A stretch of 41,171 nt of DNA, from NCBI GenBank assembly GCA_019635795.1, contig JAHBYV010000024.1, positions 1 through 41,171 on the forward strand. The letters are read 5' to 3'. Under the pieces are notes generated by a model. It ran no database searches. It saw only the letters and a program-made list of their open reading frames with translations, and was not told the origin of the DNA. The translations under genes and the position numbers were made by a program. Origin of the DNA: Rhizobiaceae bacterium. GTDB lineage: Bacteria; Pseudomonadota; Alphaproteobacteria; Rhizobiales; Rhizobiaceae. Positions 32,727 through 41,171 of the stretch are shown here, piece by piece; position 1 is the stretch's first letter, and each line of letters begins with the position of its first letter.

Positions 32727-33602
32727 ATGAACTGGCAATCGTTCATCTTTTCGACACTCGGAACAGCGGGCGTTTACGCAACCATCGCCTTGGGCGTCGT
32801 TCTGGTTTATCGCACCAACAAGGTTTTGCCCTTCCACGTTGGCGCATTGGCAATGCTAAGCGCCTACGTGATGTCCGACTTCTGGACAGCACAGACCCAG
32901 ACCGCGAGCGCACTTCTCATGGCCTTGGCAACCGTGGCGGTTCTTTGTGCCGGATTCGGTTACGTTATGCACCTGCTGGTGGACCGCTTCGGTGCAAGAT
33001 ACGGGCATTTCGTTGGCACCGTAATCACGATTGCTGCCACCACTTTTCTGGGTGGCGTGATGAGCCTTTTCTGGCAGGGCGACGTTCGACGCATATCGTT
33101 CGTCGAGGGGAACGTAACCCTGTTCGGCACGCAGTATCCGGCTGATGGCCTTCTGGTTATCGCGGTCTCGGCGGCAATTATAGTTGGCGTACTGCTCGCC
33201 ATGCGTGTCACATCGATTGGCGTACAAATGCAGGCAGTTGCGGCGAATGCGCGACTGGCCCAGCTCCGCTCGATACCGGTACGTACTGTCCTGTTGATCG
33301 TATGGATCGGATCAAGCCTTCTTGCCGCAGCAGGCGGAATTTTCATGGCCACTCTGTCTTCCGTGTCGCTGGAAGGTTCCGCCATTGGCGTGAGCGCCAT
33401 CGTGGCAGCGGTGATTGGCGGCCTTTACAGTATGCCGGGAGCGGTTATCGGCGCGATCTTGCTTGCAGTCGGCGAAAGCGTTGTCACGCAATTTGCAAAT
33501 CCCCGGTACAGCCAGGTCGTGCCCATTCTGATGCTGGTTGTCCTTCTCGCCATCCGTCCTTCGGGCCTCAGCGGCAGTGCCGAGCGCATTGGCCGTGTGT
33601 AA
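32727..33602 (+). CDS. ABC transporter permease (LivH-like)
   Basis: A 291-aa inner-membrane permease. The LivH pattern is less strict than in the 23049 gene: VLVYRTNKVLPFHVGALAMLSAY (in place of the usual NLAHG segment) near residue 25, and GGLYSMPGAVIGAILLAVGE in the C-terminal third. GGAG lies 6 bases before ATG 32727. Partner of the LivM-like product at 33635. Confidence 0.85.
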   Translation: MNWQSFIFSTLGTAGVYATIALGVVLVYRTNKVLPFHVGALAMLSAYVMSDFWTAQTQTASALLMALATVAVLCAGFGYVMHLLVDRFGARYGHFVGTVITIAATTFLGGVMSLFWQGDVRRISFVEGNVTLFGTQYPADGLLVIAVSAAIIVGVLLAMRVTSIGVQMQAVAANARLAQLRSIPVRTVLLIVWIGSSLLAAAGGIFMATLSSVSLEGSAIGVSAIVAAVIGGLYSMPGAVIGAILLAVGESVVTQFANPRYSQVVPILMLVVLLAIRPSGLSGSAERIGRV

Positions 33603-33634
33603 CCAGAACCCCATTGCAGCCGGGTGATAAGTTC

Positions 33635-34654
33635 ATGACAATTTCAAGCACATTGAGGACAGATCCGCCTGCCCCCACAGCGATGTGGAAAACAGGCTGG
33701 TTCTCTGCAGGATGGAAGCTGATTGTGCTGGTGGCGATAGCAGCCTGCGCGCCGCTGGTTCTAGGCTCATTCGGAATGCGTGTGGCCAATCTTGGCCTCA
33801 TAATGGGTGTTTCGGCCATGGCGCTGACTGTGCTGCTCGGCCATGCAGGACTGCTCTCGCTCGGACATGCCGCATTCATGGCAATCGGAGCTTTCACGGC
33901 AGGCGTTCTGGCAACCAACTATGCAGTCGGATTCTTGCCATCATTGCTTGCCGCCGGCTTTGCAGGTGCAATTGTAGGTGTCGCCGTTGCGTTGGTAACG
34001 GTGCGTGCCTACGGCCTCTACCTTGCAATCGGAACCTTTGCACTCCAGTACGTCGTGGAGCTTCTTCTTACCGACGTCGAGGTGAAGCTCACATATGCCG
34101 TGGGCATGATAATGCCGATCCCGAGCATTTTCGGCTTCGAGCTCGATTCCGATACCCGCTGGTGGTTCTTCAACCTCACATGCGCATTGATAATCTATCT
34201 GGGAATACGATGGATATTGAGCGGACACATTGCACGGGCATGGATCAGCAGCCGCGATAATCCGACCGTAACGACGACACTCGGCATCTCACTGCTGCGC
34301 TGCCGCGTGAGCGTGTTCGCCCTGACCTCCTTCGTAGCTGGTCTGGCCGGTGCCTTGCATGGATATTACGGAAGCATCGTGCAGATCACCAATTATCCGC
34401 TGCATCTGTCTATCGTCTACGTGACCATCGTTGTGCTCGGTGGCCTTGGCAACATGCTTGGGGCAGTCGCCGCCGCATATGTCATTTTGTTGCTGCCACA
34501 CATGCTCGAAAAATTGCTCGCAGTTTTCGGCGTCGATGTGATGAGCGGCGGAACTGCCATGGAGGGCATAGCTCTCGGCACTGTTCTCGTGCTCGCTCTC
34601 CTCAAGGCTCCCCAACAAACAATCGCCCGCTTGAGGAGGCTCGTAAATGTCTGA
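33635..34654 (+). CDS. ABC transporter permease (LivM-like)
   Basis: A 339-aa inner-membrane permease. ATG 33635 is the sensible start, 32 bases after the LivH-like stop; a longer in-frame extension lies inside that gene. LLGHAGLLSLGHAAFMAIGAF near residue 65 and FVAGLAGALHGYYGSIV in the second half are LivM hallmarks. It overlaps the next ATPase gene by 8 bases. Confidence 0.87.
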   Translation: MTISSTLRTDPPAPTAMWKTGWFSAGWKLIVLVAIAACAPLVLGSFGMRVANLGLIMGVSAMALTVLLGHAGLLSLGHAAFMAIGAFTAGVLATNYAVGFLPSLLAAGFAGAIVGVAVALVTVRAYGLYLAIGTFALQYVVELLLTDVEVKLTYAVGMIMPIPSIFGFELDSDTRWWFFNLTCALIIYLGIRWILSGHIARAWISSRDNPTVTTTLGISLLRCRVSVFALTSFVAGLAGALHGYYGSIVQITNYPLHLSIVYVTIVVLGGLGNMLGAVAAAYVILLLPHMLEKLLAVFGVDVMSGGTAMEGIALGTVLVLALLKAPQQTIARLRRLVNV

Positions 34655-35402
34655 GACGGGCAACAGGCTTTCCATTAAAAATCTCAAGGTGAGCTTCGGC
34701 AACACCGTCGCTGTGCATGATGTGTCGCTTGATCTTGCGAGCGGCGCGTCCGTGGCTCTGGTTGGCAGCAATGGCGCAGGCAAAAGCACAACTTTGCTTG
34801 CTGTCGCCGGAGGCCTGGATATAGGCGCAACTACCAATGGAACCATACTTCTAGACGGAGCGCCTGCCGCGTCACGCAGCAAGGATATCTCTCTTGTTCC
34901 CGAACAGGAGAAGGTATTCATGACGCTGACAGTGGAAGATAACCTCAAATGCGTCTCCACGTATCGCAACGCCTCTGATCTGGGCATACCGGATGTTCTG
35001 GGCTGGTTTCCTCGACTTGCTGAGCGACGTTCGACCCTGGCAGGAAACCTCTCCGGCGGCGAACAGCAAATGCTGGCAATCGGAATGGCACTGATAGGCT
35101 CTCCACGCCTTCTCTTGCTTGATGAACCAACGCTTGGACTGGCAGTGCCAATCATCGAGCAGTTGTGTGAAACTCTCGCGAGGATCCGCAAGGAGATTTC
35201 GCTGACCGTTCTGGTCGCGGAAGCAGATTCGCATTGGCTCCCGCATCTGGCAGACAGCGCTTACGTTATCCAGCGCGGTCGCATCATTGCGTACATTCCC
35301 TCCGACCTTGGAAAACACGAAGCGGAGATTGGCGACATTCTGCTCGGCATCGCGCCCAGGAATGCATCAAATGACAGCTCTGTTTCGGAGGCGAAGGCAT
35401 GA
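34647..35402 (+). CDS. ABC transporter ATP-binding protein (LivF-like)
   Basis: A 251-aa ATPase. Walker A GSNGAGKST is at 40-48, signature LSGGEQQMLAIGMAL, Walker B LLLLDEPTLGLAVPII, the LivF pattern. Here LivF precedes LivG, reversed from the 21608-22344 pair. ATGA overlap with the next gene. Confidence 0.87.
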   Translation: MSETGNRLSIKNLKVSFGNTVAVHDVSLDLASGASVALVGSNGAGKSTTLLAVAGGLDIGATTNGTILLDGAPAASRSKDISLVPEQEKVFMTLTVEDNLKCVSTYRNASDLGIPDVLGWFPRLAERRSTLAGNLSGGEQQMLAIGMALIGSPRLLLLDEPTLGLAVPIIEQLCETLARIRKEISLTVLVAEADSHWLPHLADSAYVIQRGRIIAYIPSDLGKHEAEIGDILLGIAPRNASNDSSVSEAKA

Positions 35403-36178
35403 GCGAAGGCAAGCCGCTTATCGAGATTGCCAACCTGAGCCTGAGCTTTGGTGGCCTTACCGTTTTGAAGGACATCAACCTGTCGATCAACGCGGGCGAG
35501 GTTTTGTGCCTTCTGGGACCGAATGGTGCCGGCAAGACAGCACTGGTCAATTGCATAACAGGTGTCTACGCGCCTGATCCCAGCGCCCGCATTCTTGTTG
35601 AAGGCCAGCCCATCCATTCTGTACCAGGCCATGAGCGCCGCAAGATGGGCATATCCCGGACCTTTCAACACGTTCATCTGGTGCAGGAGCTTTCCGGCCT
35701 TGAGAACACTTTGCTGGGTCTGGCCCCCGAGTTTTCATACGGTTTGATGCGCTATCTCGCCCTGCCGTTCGGTGCGCGCCGAGAGGCTGTTGCTATGAAG
35801 GAAAAGGCGGAAGCGATGTTGCAGCGCTGCGGCGCGTGGGATTATCGCGACACGCCCGCATCGGCCATGCCTCTTGGCATTCGTCGGCGTGTAGACCTTG
35901 CCCGGGCGCTGGTGAGTTCGCCGCGCATCCTGCTGCTGGACGAGCCTGCCTCCGGTCTCACCCATGACGAACGTGATCTTATCGCAGAGCTCCTTGAAAT
36001 CGCGCAGGCACAGGAGAAGTTGGCTGTGATCTGGATCGAACACGATCTCGATCTTGTGCTGGCTTCCGCTGACCGCGCGGCGATCCTTCATCATGGTCAA
36101 CTTGTGCGACTGGAAGCGATTGAGCCAACGCCCGAAAGCCGCAACCGCATTGTGCAGTCCTACATGACTGGCCAATAG
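35399..36178 (+). CDS. ABC transporter ATP-binding protein (LivG-like)
   Basis: A 259-aa ATPase. Walker A GPNGAGKT is at 40-47 and Walker B ILLLDEPASGL near 177-187. The signature is unusual: MPLGIRRRVDLARAL at 157-171 in place of LSxGxQQ. LivG proteins often vary here, so activity in the heterodimer with the LivF-like product is likely. RTFQHVHLVQELSGLEN carries the Q-loop. Confidence 0.85.
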   Translation: MSEGKPLIEIANLSLSFGGLTVLKDINLSINAGEVLCLLGPNGAGKTALVNCITGVYAPDPSARILVEGQPIHSVPGHERRKMGISRTFQHVHLVQELSGLENTLLGLAPEFSYGLMRYLALPFGARREAVAMKEKAEAMLQRCGAWDYRDTPASAMPLGIRRRVDLARALVSSPRILLLDEPASGLTHDERDLIAELLEIAQAQEKLAVIWIEHDLDLVLASADRAAILHHGQLVRLEAIEPTPESRNRIVQSYMTGQ

Positions 36179-36192
36179 CCAAGGAATAGAAA

Positions 36193-36975
36193 ATGCCAGA
36201 ATGCCTTGCTCTGAGCCGCAATGCTCAACACGTCGTGCATGTGCGCCTGAACAGGCCAGCCCGTCGCAATGCGCTGGACGCTGAGCTCATGGACGCAATC
36301 GCCGAAACCTTCAATGATCTTTCCGCCGACCCTGATGTGCGCGCAATTGTGCTGGGTGGCAGTGGCGGGCATTTCTGCTCTGGTGCTGACCTTCAATGGA
36401 TGGCGGGAAACGCTTCACAGATCGAGCGGGAAACAACCCGTCTGGCCACGGCAATGGAAGCTGTTTTGTCATGCAGCAAGCTGGTCATCGCCAAGGTAGA
36501 AGGCAGTGTTTTCGCGGGGGGACTTTCGCTGGTTGCGGCGGCTGATGTTGCTCTTTCCAGCAACGATGCGCGGTTTGCCCTGTCAGAAGTGCGTATAGGG
36601 CTGGCACCGGCACTCACGACACGCCTCCTGTTCGACAAAATTTCGCCCGGTGATCTTCGCTGGCTCGGTGCTACCGGTGCAATTATTGACGCACAGCGCG
36701 CATTGGCGATCGGTCTGGTTCACGCAATAGCAGATTCAGCTTCAGACCTGGACCTTCTCGTTGAGGACTATGTCTCCGGTGCCTTGAAAAGCTCGCCGCA
36801 GGCAATCGCCGACTTCAAGCAACTTATGCGCGAGCTGTTGGGGACCGGCAATTTGGCTCCCGGCACAATCGCCCATACCGCGTTTATGGAAGGTCGGCTT
36901 CGGCCAGCTGCCCTGTCGGGAATTTCAGCCATCCAGTCGCGCACAGCGCCGCCTTGGGTGCCTGATACAAACTGA
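36193..36975 (+). CDS. enoyl-CoA hydratase/isomerase family protein (AUH-like)
   Basis: A 260-aa crotonase-fold protein. Oxyanion-hole segments are GHFCSGADLQWM (59-70) and GSVFAGGLSLVAAADVAL (104-121). E132 (ALSEVRIGLAPA) aligns with the second catalytic glutamate, while the first position is S112. AUH and methylglutaconyl-CoA hydratase relatives also lack that first glutamate, so hydration of a branched enoyl-CoA is plausible. AAGGA lies upstream of ATG 36193. Between the importer and the acyl-CoA dehydrogenase genes. Confidence 0.85.
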   Translation: MPECLALSRNAQHVVHVRLNRPARRNALDAELMDAIAETFNDLSADPDVRAIVLGGSGGHFCSGADLQWMAGNASQIERETTRLATAMEAVLSCSKLVIAKVEGSVFAGGLSLVAAADVALSSNDARFALSEVRIGLAPALTTRLLFDKISPGDLRWLGATGAIIDAQRALAIGLVHAIADSASDLDLLVEDYVSGALKSSPQAIADFKQLMRELLGTGNLAPGTIAHTAFMEGRLRPAALSGISAIQSRTAPPWVPDTN

Positions 36976-37003
36976 ATCTACGCATTGAAATAAAGGAACC
37001 TTG

Positions 37004-38164
37004 ATGCTCACGGAATCGCAAAGAGAAATTCGCCAGCTTGCCGAAGAATATGCCGAGCGGGAAGTCCGGCCTTATGCCGACGAATGGGATAGAACCGCAA
37101 CTTTTCCCATGAAGGCTATTACGGCGATGGCCGAAGCTGGTCTTTTGGGCATGACCGCTGAGGAAGAGTGGGGTGGCGTCGGTGCTGATAGCGTTTCCGT
37201 TGCCCTGGCCGTAGAAGCAATCTCGAACGCTGACGCGACCGTCGCGCTCGTGCTTAGCATGGCGAACTCGCTTTCGGTCATGACGCTCATGAAGTACGGC
37301 ACCGCCAGCCAGCGCGAGCAATGGCTTCCTGCAATCGTCTCTGGCGAGGCAATCGCGAGCTTTGCGATATCGGAAGCCCATGCAGGCTCCAACCCCGTGA
37401 AGATGAAAACGCGCGCCGTCAAGGATGGCGATCGCTACATTGTTTCAGGCGAAAAATCATTCATTTCGCTGGGTTCAGTATCTCGCCTCTGCTTCCTGTT
37501 CGTGAAAACAGATCCGGACGCCGGTCCCAAAGGCATAAGCTGCTTCCTTGTCCCGACGGATACTCCGGGGTTCAAGGTTTTGCGCAGCGAAGACAAGCTT
37601 GGCATACGCGCTTCAGACACATGCCAGCTTGCATTTGAGGACATGGAGCTTCGCGCAGATCAGATGATCGGTCTGCCGGGCCAAGGATACCAGATTGCAC
37701 TTCATGGGCTTGGTGCCAGCCGCATCGGCGTTGCTGCGCAGGCGGTCGGTGTCGCCAACGCGGCGTATAAAGCAGCCGCCGCCTATGCGCGGGAGCGCGA
37801 AGCGTTTGATCGCAGATTGGTAGACCACCAAGGCATAGGCTTCAGGCTGGCGAATATGGCGATGGAAATTGCGGCGGCAAGACACATGACACTTCACGCG
37901 GCGCGACTGAAAGACAGCGGAGAGTCTTACTCAACGGCGTCGGCTATGGCCAAAACCTACGCTTCGGAAATGTGCGAACGGGTCTGCTCGTCTGCCATTC
38001 AGGTATTTGGAGCCAACGGGTATATGTCAGAGAATCCGGTCGGCAAATATTACCGCGACGCTCGCGTTTTCCAGATCTACGAAGGGACGACCGAAATCCA
38101 GCGCATGATCATCGCCCGCGCAATCGCGGACGACAAGCTGGATCGCGAAATGAACCCGCTGTAA
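37004..38164 (+). CDS. acyl-CoA dehydrogenase
   Basis: A 386-aa flavin-dependent acyl-CoA dehydrogenase. ATG 37004 follows AAGGAA; the TTG immediately before it is ignored. FAD and substrate segments: FAISEAHAGSNPVKMKTRA and VSGEKSFIS. The catalytic base is E360 in QIYEGTTEIQRMIIAR, the position used by short-chain and many medium-chain enzymes. It would introduce the alpha-beta double bond that the neighbouring hydratase then hydrates. Electrons would go to ETF. Last gene of the plus-strand operon. Confidence 0.9.
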   Translation: MLTESQREIRQLAEEYAEREVRPYADEWDRTATFPMKAITAMAEAGLLGMTAEEEWGGVGADSVSVALAVEAISNADATVALVLSMANSLSVMTLMKYGTASQREQWLPAIVSGEAIASFAISEAHAGSNPVKMKTRAVKDGDRYIVSGEKSFISLGSVSRLCFLFVKTDPDAGPKGISCFLVPTDTPGFKVLRSEDKLGIRASDTCQLAFEDMELRADQMIGLPGQGYQIALHGLGASRIGVAAQAVGVANAAYKAAAAYAREREAFDRRLVDHQGIGFRLANMAMEIAAARHMTLHAARLKDSGESYSTASAMAKTYASEMCERVCSSAIQVFGANGYMSENPVGKYYRDARVFQIYEGTTEIQRMIIARAIADDKLDREMNPL

Positions 38165-38171
38165 CCCGGGT

Positions 38172-38852
38172 TCAGGAATCTGCGGGGGGGCTGCTTATCA
38201 ACCCTTGCAAAAGCAGCGATCTCAACCCACGCGTGAGGGCCGGTCCGTCGATACGGTCCTCACGACGCATCCACTCAAGCAAGGTGCCATCCATCATTGC
38301 AATCAACATCGCGGCCTGTTCACGCGCCGGCGCTGCCTTGCGGATGACGCCCTGCCGATGACCATCCTCGATTATCCGGATAAGGGCCTCATAGACCCGA
38401 CCATACATCCGATCCAGATGCTGCTCGATGTCTGTGCCCGTGCCGTTGAATTCAAGTGACATGAGAATTGGAAGAAACATCGTGCTGCGTTGCTCAATGC
38501 CGATGCGCGACCAGTAGTGCAGGTAGTCAATGATCTTCTGATCCGGGGTCCGGTTCGGATCTTCCAGTCTGACAAGCAACGGTTCGAGCACACGTTCCTC
38601 AGCACGATCAATCAGCGCAATGAGGACACCAGACTTGTCCTTGAAGTGAAAATAGATTGCGCCCTTGGTCAAACCAGACTGCGAGGCAATGTCCTCAACC
38701 GTAGTTATGGCGTAGCCACGCGCGACAAAGAGCTCTTCCGATGCCTTGAGCAATGCTTCGCGGCTTCTCTCTCGCCGCACTTCATTGGGTATTCGCTTCG
38801 TAACTTTATTCGCCGTGCTGCGCTTGGCGTTCTTCGTCGAGCTTTCTGTCAT
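38172..38852 (-). CDS. TetR/AcrR family transcriptional regulator
   Basis: A 226-aa regulator with a basic N-terminal tail of about 25 residues. The helix-turn-helix covers about residues 30-75 (ASEELFVARGYAITTVEDI, then LTKGAIYFHFKDK). The C-terminal ligand domain is typical in length. It converges on the acyl-CoA dehydrogenase gene with only 7 bases between. Probably represses block 8 and perhaps the ligase genes of block 9, in response to a CoA ester; inferred from position. Confidence 0.87.
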   Translation of the reverse strand: MTESSTKNAKRSTANKVTKRIPNEVRRERSREALLKASEELFVARGYAITTVEDIASQSGLTKGAIYFHFKDKSGVLIALIDRAEERVLEPLLVRLEDPNRTPDQKIIDYLHYWSRIGIEQRSTMFLPILMSLEFNGTGTDIEQHLDRMYGRVYEALIRIIEDGHRQGVIRKAAPAREQAAMLIAMMDGTLLEWMRREDRIDGPALTRGLRSLLLQGLISSPPADS

Positions 38853-38910
38853 ACTCGTTCTATCATACCTAGGCCGTACTGAAATTCCCTATCACCAGAA
38901 TCCGACTGGT

Positions 38911-38925
38911 TAGTATGAAATACCA
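38911..38925. promoter_or_regulatory. TAGTAT-N3-ATACCA dyad upstream of the TetR gene
   Basis: A dyad with one mismatch, 59 bases upstream of the TetR start codon. The half-site TAGTAT is the same as in the dyad at 29381-29398. It may be an autoregulatory operator. The rest of 38853-39087 shows nothing else convincing. Confidence 0.35.
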
Positions 38926-39061
38926 TATATGCCCTGCCAGAGTTTGGCAAAGCGACACACGGATACGAATAGGTATCTCCACCGATTTGTGGAACAAGAG
39001 TTTACAGCTTCGCCTTAGCCGAGTTCATTGTATCCGAATTCGATCGGCTTTTGCAATTTCA

Positions 39062-39080
39062 ATCCTTGGCCGCGAAGGAT
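39062..39080 (-). terminator. weak stem-loop after the ligase gene
   Basis: ATCCTT and AAGGAT, 6-bp arms with a 7-base loop, lie 8 bases beyond the ligase stop on the minus strand. No T-run follows. A weak or non-functional terminator. Confidence 0.25.
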
Positions 39081-39087
39081 GACGCCC

Positions 39088-40659
39088 TTATCGGGCGGTC
39101 CTTTGGCTGACCTCAGGCCAGAAATTGCAGGCTTGCGTAATTCCGCGCTTGCGGAGCTCTGCCTTTTGCACCTTTCCAGTGCCCGTTTTCGGCAGTGAGT
39201 CGACCAGCTCAAATATGCGCGGCACAGCAAATCGTGGCAGCTGCTTCACGAAGTAGTCGAATGCTCCTTGCGGATCGAAGCTTTCAGAAGCCACCATAAC
39301 TGCCATGATTTCTTGCTCTCCTTCTGTGAAAGGCGAGGGCACACCAATCACAGCGACCTCGTTCACTCCTTCGATCTGCAACAATACTTGCTCCACTTCA
39401 TATGTGGAGATGTTCTCGCCGCGCCGGCGCACACAATCCTTCACGCGGTCAACAAAGTAATAGAAGCCGTTTTCATCAGCACGCATTACATCGCCTGTGT
39501 GGAACCACAGATTACGCCAGGCGGCAACGGTCGCCTCCGGTCGCCGGAAGTATCCCGCCATGAAGCCAAACGGGTTACGCGGCCTGACAACCAGCTCACC
39601 GACGGAGCCCACCGGAACCGGGAGATCGGTATCAAAGTCAACAATCGCAACTTCAAAGCTATCTTCAAGCAAGCGCCCGCATGAACCTGCAGGTCCGCTT
39701 CCGTCGACAGGCATGTAGAATGGGCTGGTGATTTCGGTCATGCCATAAAGCTCGACCAGACGCAGGCCGTAGCGCTTCTCAAATCGTTCGCGCAATGACT
39801 GCGGAATCGGCGCAGCAACGATATTCCGGAGGTTATTTTCCGCATCAGCCGCAGTTTCCGGTTGAGCAAACAGAAACTCCGTCATGCTGCCGAGCATGTT
39901 GGTGACCGTTGCCTTGCTGCGCTGGACATCGCCGAGCCACGAGCTGGCGCTGAAATGCCGCCTGAAAGTGAACGGGCAGCCCACGATGAGGCTCGCAAAT
40001 AGCTGAAGCGTCAAACCGTTGAGGTGAAACATGGGCAAGGTGCAATAGATCGAATCTTCGTTCGTCAGGCGAAGCTGCTGCACATAGTGGATTGCGCTCT
40101 GATAAAGGTGTTCGTGCGGGAGCATCACGCCCTTGGATGGCCCGGTCGTTCCCGATGTATAAAGGATCGCCGCTACATCACTCATGGCTATATGTGGTTC
40201 TTCAAAGGAATGGTCGCTGCCAGATTTCAGGAAATCTTCTAACGTCTCAAACCCTTCTCCATCCGTGTCGATGGTGATGATGCGCGATACCGCTGGAACC
40301 TCTGCGGCAATGTCCTTAAAGCGCGCAGCGCTCTGTGCATCGGCAAACAGAATATTGGAATCAGCGTCCCGGCAAACATGCGACAGCATGGCACCAGCAA
40401 GTGCAGCATTGACCGGCACCGCAACACAGCCCGCACGCAGGACGCCGAGAATGACCCCAATGAACTCGATTGAGTTGCCCGCATTTATAAGAATTCTGCT
40501 CCCTGCTACGAACCCGTTCGCGGCGAGCGCAGATGCAACCAATGTCGCTCGACTATCGATTTCGGCATAGGTTGCGGCACGTCCATCAACGTCAGAAATC
40601 CAGTTGGTGGTGCCTTCGGTAGATGCACGATGGCGCAGATATTGCGAGAATGTCTTCAT
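39088..40659 (-). CDS. AMP-forming acyl-CoA ligase
   Basis: A 523-aa ANL-superfamily ligase. Phosphate loop YTSGTTGPSKG, adenosine motif ELYGMTE, hinge VDRVKDCVRRRGENIS and canonical A10 lysine in KTGTGKVQKAELR. It resembles the 6563 ligase in the hinge (RRRGENIS), unlike the 29777 ligase, but keeps the lysine the former lacks. It is downstream of a hydratase gene and upstream of the TetR gene on the same strand. It activates an unknown carboxylic acid. Confidence 0.88.
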   Translation of the reverse strand: MKTFSQYLRHRASTEGTTNWISDVDGRAATYAEIDSRATLVASALAANGFVAGSRILINAGNSIEFIGVILGVLRAGCVAVPVNAALAGAMLSHVCRDADSNILFADAQSAARFKDIAAEVPAVSRIITIDTDGEGFETLEDFLKSGSDHSFEEPHIAMSDVAAILYTSGTTGPSKGVMLPHEHLYQSAIHYVQQLRLTNEDSIYCTLPMFHLNGLTLQLFASLIVGCPFTFRRHFSASSWLGDVQRSKATVTNMLGSMTEFLFAQPETAADAENNLRNIVAAPIPQSLRERFEKRYGLRLVELYGMTEITSPFYMPVDGSGPAGSCGRLLEDSFEVAIVDFDTDLPVPVGSVGELVVRPRNPFGFMAGYFRRPEATVAAWRNLWFHTGDVMRADENGFYYFVDRVKDCVRRRGENISTYEVEQVLLQIEGVNEVAVIGVPSPFTEGEQEIMAVMVASESFDPQGAFDYFVKQLPRFAVPRIFELVDSLPKTGTGKVQKAELRKRGITQACNFWPEVSQRTAR

Positions 40660-40704
40660 GTAGTAGGCAAACCTTGGAAAGTGAAAATTCCTGACAGTTT
40701 CCTG

Positions 40705-41171
40705 TCACGAGCGCGGAAGAAATTGGGGCGATCGCTTGTCCCTGAAAGCGAGCATCCCTTCTTTCGCATCGGGGTGCGTGGTTTCGTAAGTTCCGCAGTA
40801 ATCTATCTCCAGCTTCAGGCCATCGGAGATCGAACCCTTCAGCCCCTCATTGACGAGATACTTTGCGCCCTTGCGTCCGGCGAAACTCAATCTGGAAAGG
40901 CTTTGAACTGTCTCCTGTACGGCCTTATCCAGCTCTCCTGCCGGCACGCACCGGTTTATCAGACCGAAATCGAGCGCCTCCTGAGTAGAAACAAATCGAC
41001 CTGACAAGATCATATCCTTGGCTCGCCTCACACCGATCATCCGAGGCAGGCGCTGGCTGCTTCCTCCACCAGGTATTTGCCCAAAATTGAGATGGCCGTC
41101 GGAAAAACGTGCGCTTTCATCTGCGATGCACAGGTCGCAAGCCAACATCATTTCAAGGCCGCCAGCCACGC
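40705..41171 (-). CDS. enoyl-CoA hydratase/isomerase family protein (N-terminus beyond right edge)
   Basis: The C-terminal 155 or so residues of a crotonase-fold protein, entering from the right edge. The second oxyanion-hole segment AGGLEMMLACDL keeps the first catalytic glutamate. The second position reads SDGHLNFGQIPGGG, with histidine in place of the usual glutamate, so simple hydration may not be its reaction. The GTG at 41169 is an internal valine codon, not a start. The ligase gene follows after 45 bases, probably in one operon. Confidence 0.85.
   Translation of the reverse strand, partial: VAGGLEMMLACDLCIADESARFSDGHLNFGQIPGGGSSQRLPRMIGVRRAKDMILSGRFVSTQEALDFGLINRCVPAGELDKAVQETVQSLSRLSFAGRKGAKYLVNEGLKGSISDGLKLEIDYCGTYETTHPDAKEGMLAFRDKRSPQFLPRS

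Noticed and set aside
38163-38172. AACCCGGGTT palindrome between the convergent acyl-CoA dehydrogenase and TetR genes
   Set aside because: Only 10 bases, overlaps both stop codons, and has no T-run; too short to call a terminator.
1-41171. CRISPR arrays, tRNA or rRNA genes, insertion sequences, phage genes, riboswitches
   Set aside because: I looked for repeat-spacer patterns, cloverleaf-like stretches, transposase motifs and known riboswitch cores and saw none.

Overview
Organism: the window reads as a catabolic gene island of a Gram-negative bacterium, most likely an alphaproteobacterium of the Hyphomicrobiales (Brucella/Ochrobactrum or a relative). I base this on a G+C content that looks mid-to-high 50s by eye, tightly packed ATGA/TAATG-coupled operons, and the many ABC importers with periplasmic binding proteins. 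No rRNA, tRNA, insertion sequence, phage gene or CRISPR array was seen. The species call is inference and weak. Layout: (1) 1-2529, minus strand: a partial SoeA-like molybdopterin oxidoreductase running off the left edge, overlapped at its start by a 54-codon basic ORF. (2) 2897-12065, plus strand: a ten-gene operon with a Pot-type importer (binding protein, two permeases, ATPase), an enoyl-CoA hydratase, an acyl-CoA ligase, two degenerate zinc-type MDR proteins, a TetR regulator and an ABM-domain protein. (3) 18712-12129, minus strand: a BMP-type nucleoside importer (binding protein, double ATPase, two permeases) followed by two divergent nucleoside hydrolases. (4) 20060-18889, minus strand: two coupled AA_synth (PF06684-like) proteins. 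(5) 20377-24868, plus strand: a urea/amide/branched-chain-type ABC importer with a Tat-exported binding protein. (6) 26549-24874, minus strand: an NAD-dependent epimerase and an SDR oxidoreductase. (7) 26719-29170, plus strand: an isochorismatase-type amidase, a MarR regulator and an enamidase-like amidohydrolase. (8) 29777-38164, plus strand: an acyl-CoA ligase, a second branched-chain-type ABC importer, an AUH-like enoyl-CoA hydratase and an acyl-CoA dehydrogenase. (9) 41171-38172, minus strand: a partial enoyl-CoA hydratase, an acyl-CoA ligase and a TetR regulator. How the genes work together: blocks 2 and 8-9 each pair an importer with a CoA ligase and beta-oxidation-like enzymes, so each probably imports a carboxylic acid, activates it as a CoA thioester and degrades it, under its own TetR regulator. 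Blocks 3 to 7 look like one unit. Four promoters (binding protein of block 3, binding protein of block 5, epimerase, amidase) carry variants of one dyad, GTTTG-N4-CAAAC, lying on or next to the -10 element. The only regulator gene among them is the MarR gene. I infer one regulon that imports a nucleoside or N-heterocycle, releases the base, opens a ring lactam with the enamidase-like enzyme and removes nitrogen with the isochorismatase-type amidase. No enzyme for the preceding ring hydroxylation or reduction is in the window, and the substrate is unknown. This block is the best candidate for an undescribed system here.
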